Assembly: GCA_022449455.1 (NCBI GenBank)
Contig: JAKUPL010000006.1
Span: forward strand, 62,001 to 126,000
DNA from: Alcanivorax sp.
GTDB taxonomy: Bacteria; Pseudomonadota; Gammaproteobacteria; Pseudomonadales; Alcanivoracaceae
Length of the DNA: 64,000 nt
Reading direction: 5' to 3'
The translations under genes were made by a program, and so were the position numbers. This document shows, one piece after another, positions 63,040-64,000 of the stretch; within the stretch, counting starts at the first letter, position 1; each line of letters starts with the position of its first letter. Below the pieces are notes generated by a model. That model was not told where the DNA came from. It saw nothing but the letters and a program-made list of their open reading frames with translations, and ran no database searches.

Positions 63040-64000
63040 GGAATGCTTCTGAATTCAGGCCGGACTGGGCTAGCCCTCCCGGCGCCACTATAAGCGATCT
63101 AATGGCCACTTTTAGTTGGACGAGGTCGGACTTTGCTGATCGTCTTGGTGAGACAACCTTGCTGGTAGAAGAGCTCATTTCAGGTAGAGCTCTTCTGACA
63201 GATGAACTCGCTAGCAAGCTGGCCTATGTGTTTAGCTCTTCTTCCGATTTTTGGTTGTCGAGAGAAAACCAATATAGAGCGTCTCTTGCCAATATTGAGG
63301 AAATTCGGGAATGGCTCTCTGCGCTACCCGAAACCTATATGCAGAGGCGGGGTATCATTCGGAAGGGAAAGCATTTATCTGAAAGAGCATCTATACTTCT
63401 TGACTTTTTTGGCTCCTCATCTGTCGATGAGTGGAAGGTTGAGCACTCCGGAAAAAACCGGCTCGCAGCGTTTCGTACTTCACCGAAGTTAGAGTCGGAT
63501 GAAGGAGCCACTTTAGTTTGGCTTCGCCAGGGAGAGCATGCGGCGGATGAAATTGATTGTTCTAAATGGAACTTGAGAGGATTTGAATCCTCTCTCAAAA
63601 ATATCAGGAATCTGACATTAGAAAAAAATCCTGGGATATTTATCCCAAAATTGCAAAAGATTTGCGCTGACAATGGGGTGATAGTTTCAATCATTAGGAC
63701 CCCTCCGGGCTGTCGAGCCAGTGGTTCTGCGAGGTTTCTTTCTAATGGCAATCCGCAAATTTTGCTCAGCTTCAGACATCTATCGGATGACCACTTTTGG
63801 TTTACTTTTTTCCATGAGGCTGCGCATCTCATTCTTCATAGCGAGTCTGGCTTGTTTTTGGATGGGCTTGATAATGAAACGCGTGACAGGAAGGAGATTG
63901 AGGCAAATGCCTATGCCTCTGACCTGCTGATTCCCGAAGAGTTTTTACAAGAACTCGAAAGCCTTCCTTTAACGTATCGGCCCGTTATGAGATTTGCTCG
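63036..64000 (+). CDS. HigA-like HTH protein fused to an ImmA/IrrE metallopeptidase (partial)
   Basis: At least 321 residues, running off the right edge without a stop. Residues about 15-80 are an XRE/HigA-like HTH (G-A-T-I-S-D-L-M, D-F-A-D-R-L-G, F-W-L-S-R-E-N-Q-Y). From about 200 comes an ImmA/IrrE protease domain with the zinc motif H-E-A-A-H at 260-264 and E-I-E-A-N-A-Y-A-S-D-L-L-I-P supplying the third ligand. Coupled to the toxin by ATGA overlap, it is probably its antitoxin and repressor; the protease part may cleave it or a partner on stress. Codons are far more AT-rich than the host. Confidence 0.85.
   Translation, partial: MRNASEFRPDWASPPGATISDLMATFSWTRSDFADRLGETTLLVEELISGRALLTDELASKLAYVFSSSSDFWLSRENQYRASLANIEEIREWLSALPETYMQRRGIIRKGKHLSERASILLDFFGSSSVDEWKVEHSGKNRLAAFRTSPKLESDEGATLVWLRQGEHAADEIDCSKWNLRGFESSLKNIRNLTLEKNPGIFIPKLQKICADNGVIVSIIRTPPGCRASGSARFLSNGNPQILLSFRHLSDDHFWFTFFHEAAHLILHSESGLFLDGLDNETRDRKEIEANAYASDLLIPEEFLQELESLPLTYRPVMRFA

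Noticed and set aside
63335-63832. 165-codon minus-strand frame at the right edge
   Set aside because: It is antisense to the HTH/ImmA fusion, whose zinc motif and coupling to the toxin are convincing.

Overview
The window is a high-GC chromosomal segment from a gammaproteobacterium. The evidence is housekeeping gene order (xseB-ispA-dxs; ribE-ribB-ribH-nusB-thiL-pgpA), a Pseudomonas-type pycR/pycA/pycB locus, rlmA, dusC and a GlyGly-CTERM surface protein. A marine, Alcanivorax-like organism would fit, but that is a guess from gene style only. No rRNA, tRNA or CRISPR array was recognised.

Layout. 1-3.7 kb: a sodium:solute symporter (DUF4212 small subunit plus large subunit) with a downstream CBS/DUF294 regulator cut by the left edge. 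3.8-6.3 kb: dusC, an SDR oxidoreductase and a GFA-family protein. 6.4-9.6 kb: xseB, ispA and dxs (isoprenoid precursors). 9.6-14 kb, opposite strand: the riboflavin/nusB/thiL/pgpA operon.

14.2-24.7 kb is the most interesting part. It is a catabolic island with a MarR regulator, N-formylmaleamate deformylase, maleate isomerase, maleamate amidase, an amidohydrolase-type decarboxylase, a TRAP transporter and a Rieske hydroxylase. In the hydroxylase, ferredoxin, reductase and oxygenase alpha subunit lie in one uninterrupted reading frame, followed by the beta subunit. Four copies of one operator-like motif (TCAG-N4-CTNN) precede the three transcription units. The set matches the middle and lower part of picolinate/6-hydroxypicolinate degradation through 2,5-dihydroxypyridine. 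The first hydroxylase and the ring-opening dioxygenase of that route are absent.

24.8-30 kb: small membrane proteins, rlmA, an azoreductase-like protein with a LysR regulator, and ynfA, plus two copies of a ~235-bp MITE-like repeat with GGGGTCGGACC termini. 30-41 kb: part of the phenylacetate pathway (paaK, J, I, G, Y and the repressor paaX) and a Liv-type ABC transporter whose promoter carries likely PaaX sites. A 30-bp perfect inverted repeat separates paaY and paaX. The PaaABCDE epoxidase, paaZ, paaF and paaH are not here. 41-45.4 kb: pycR and two-subunit pyruvate carboxylase. 45.4-56.7 kb: exported and lipoprotein hydrolases (5'-nucleotidase, YtcJ-like amidohydrolase, tannase-like esterase), a GlyGly-CTERM protein, two glutathione transferases, a VOC protein and a LysR regulator.

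56.7-64 kb is an accessory island rich in toxin-antitoxin genes and their remains. It holds a PIN-toxin stub, a deleted symE copy, a HEPN/MNT pair, a truncated higA, an unknown protein convergent with a DUF488 protein, an SRA-like/HNH endonuclease, an intact higBA, an intact symE, and at the right edge an AT-rich toxin gene overlapping a HigA-like HTH protein fused to an ImmA/IrrE metalloprotease domain.
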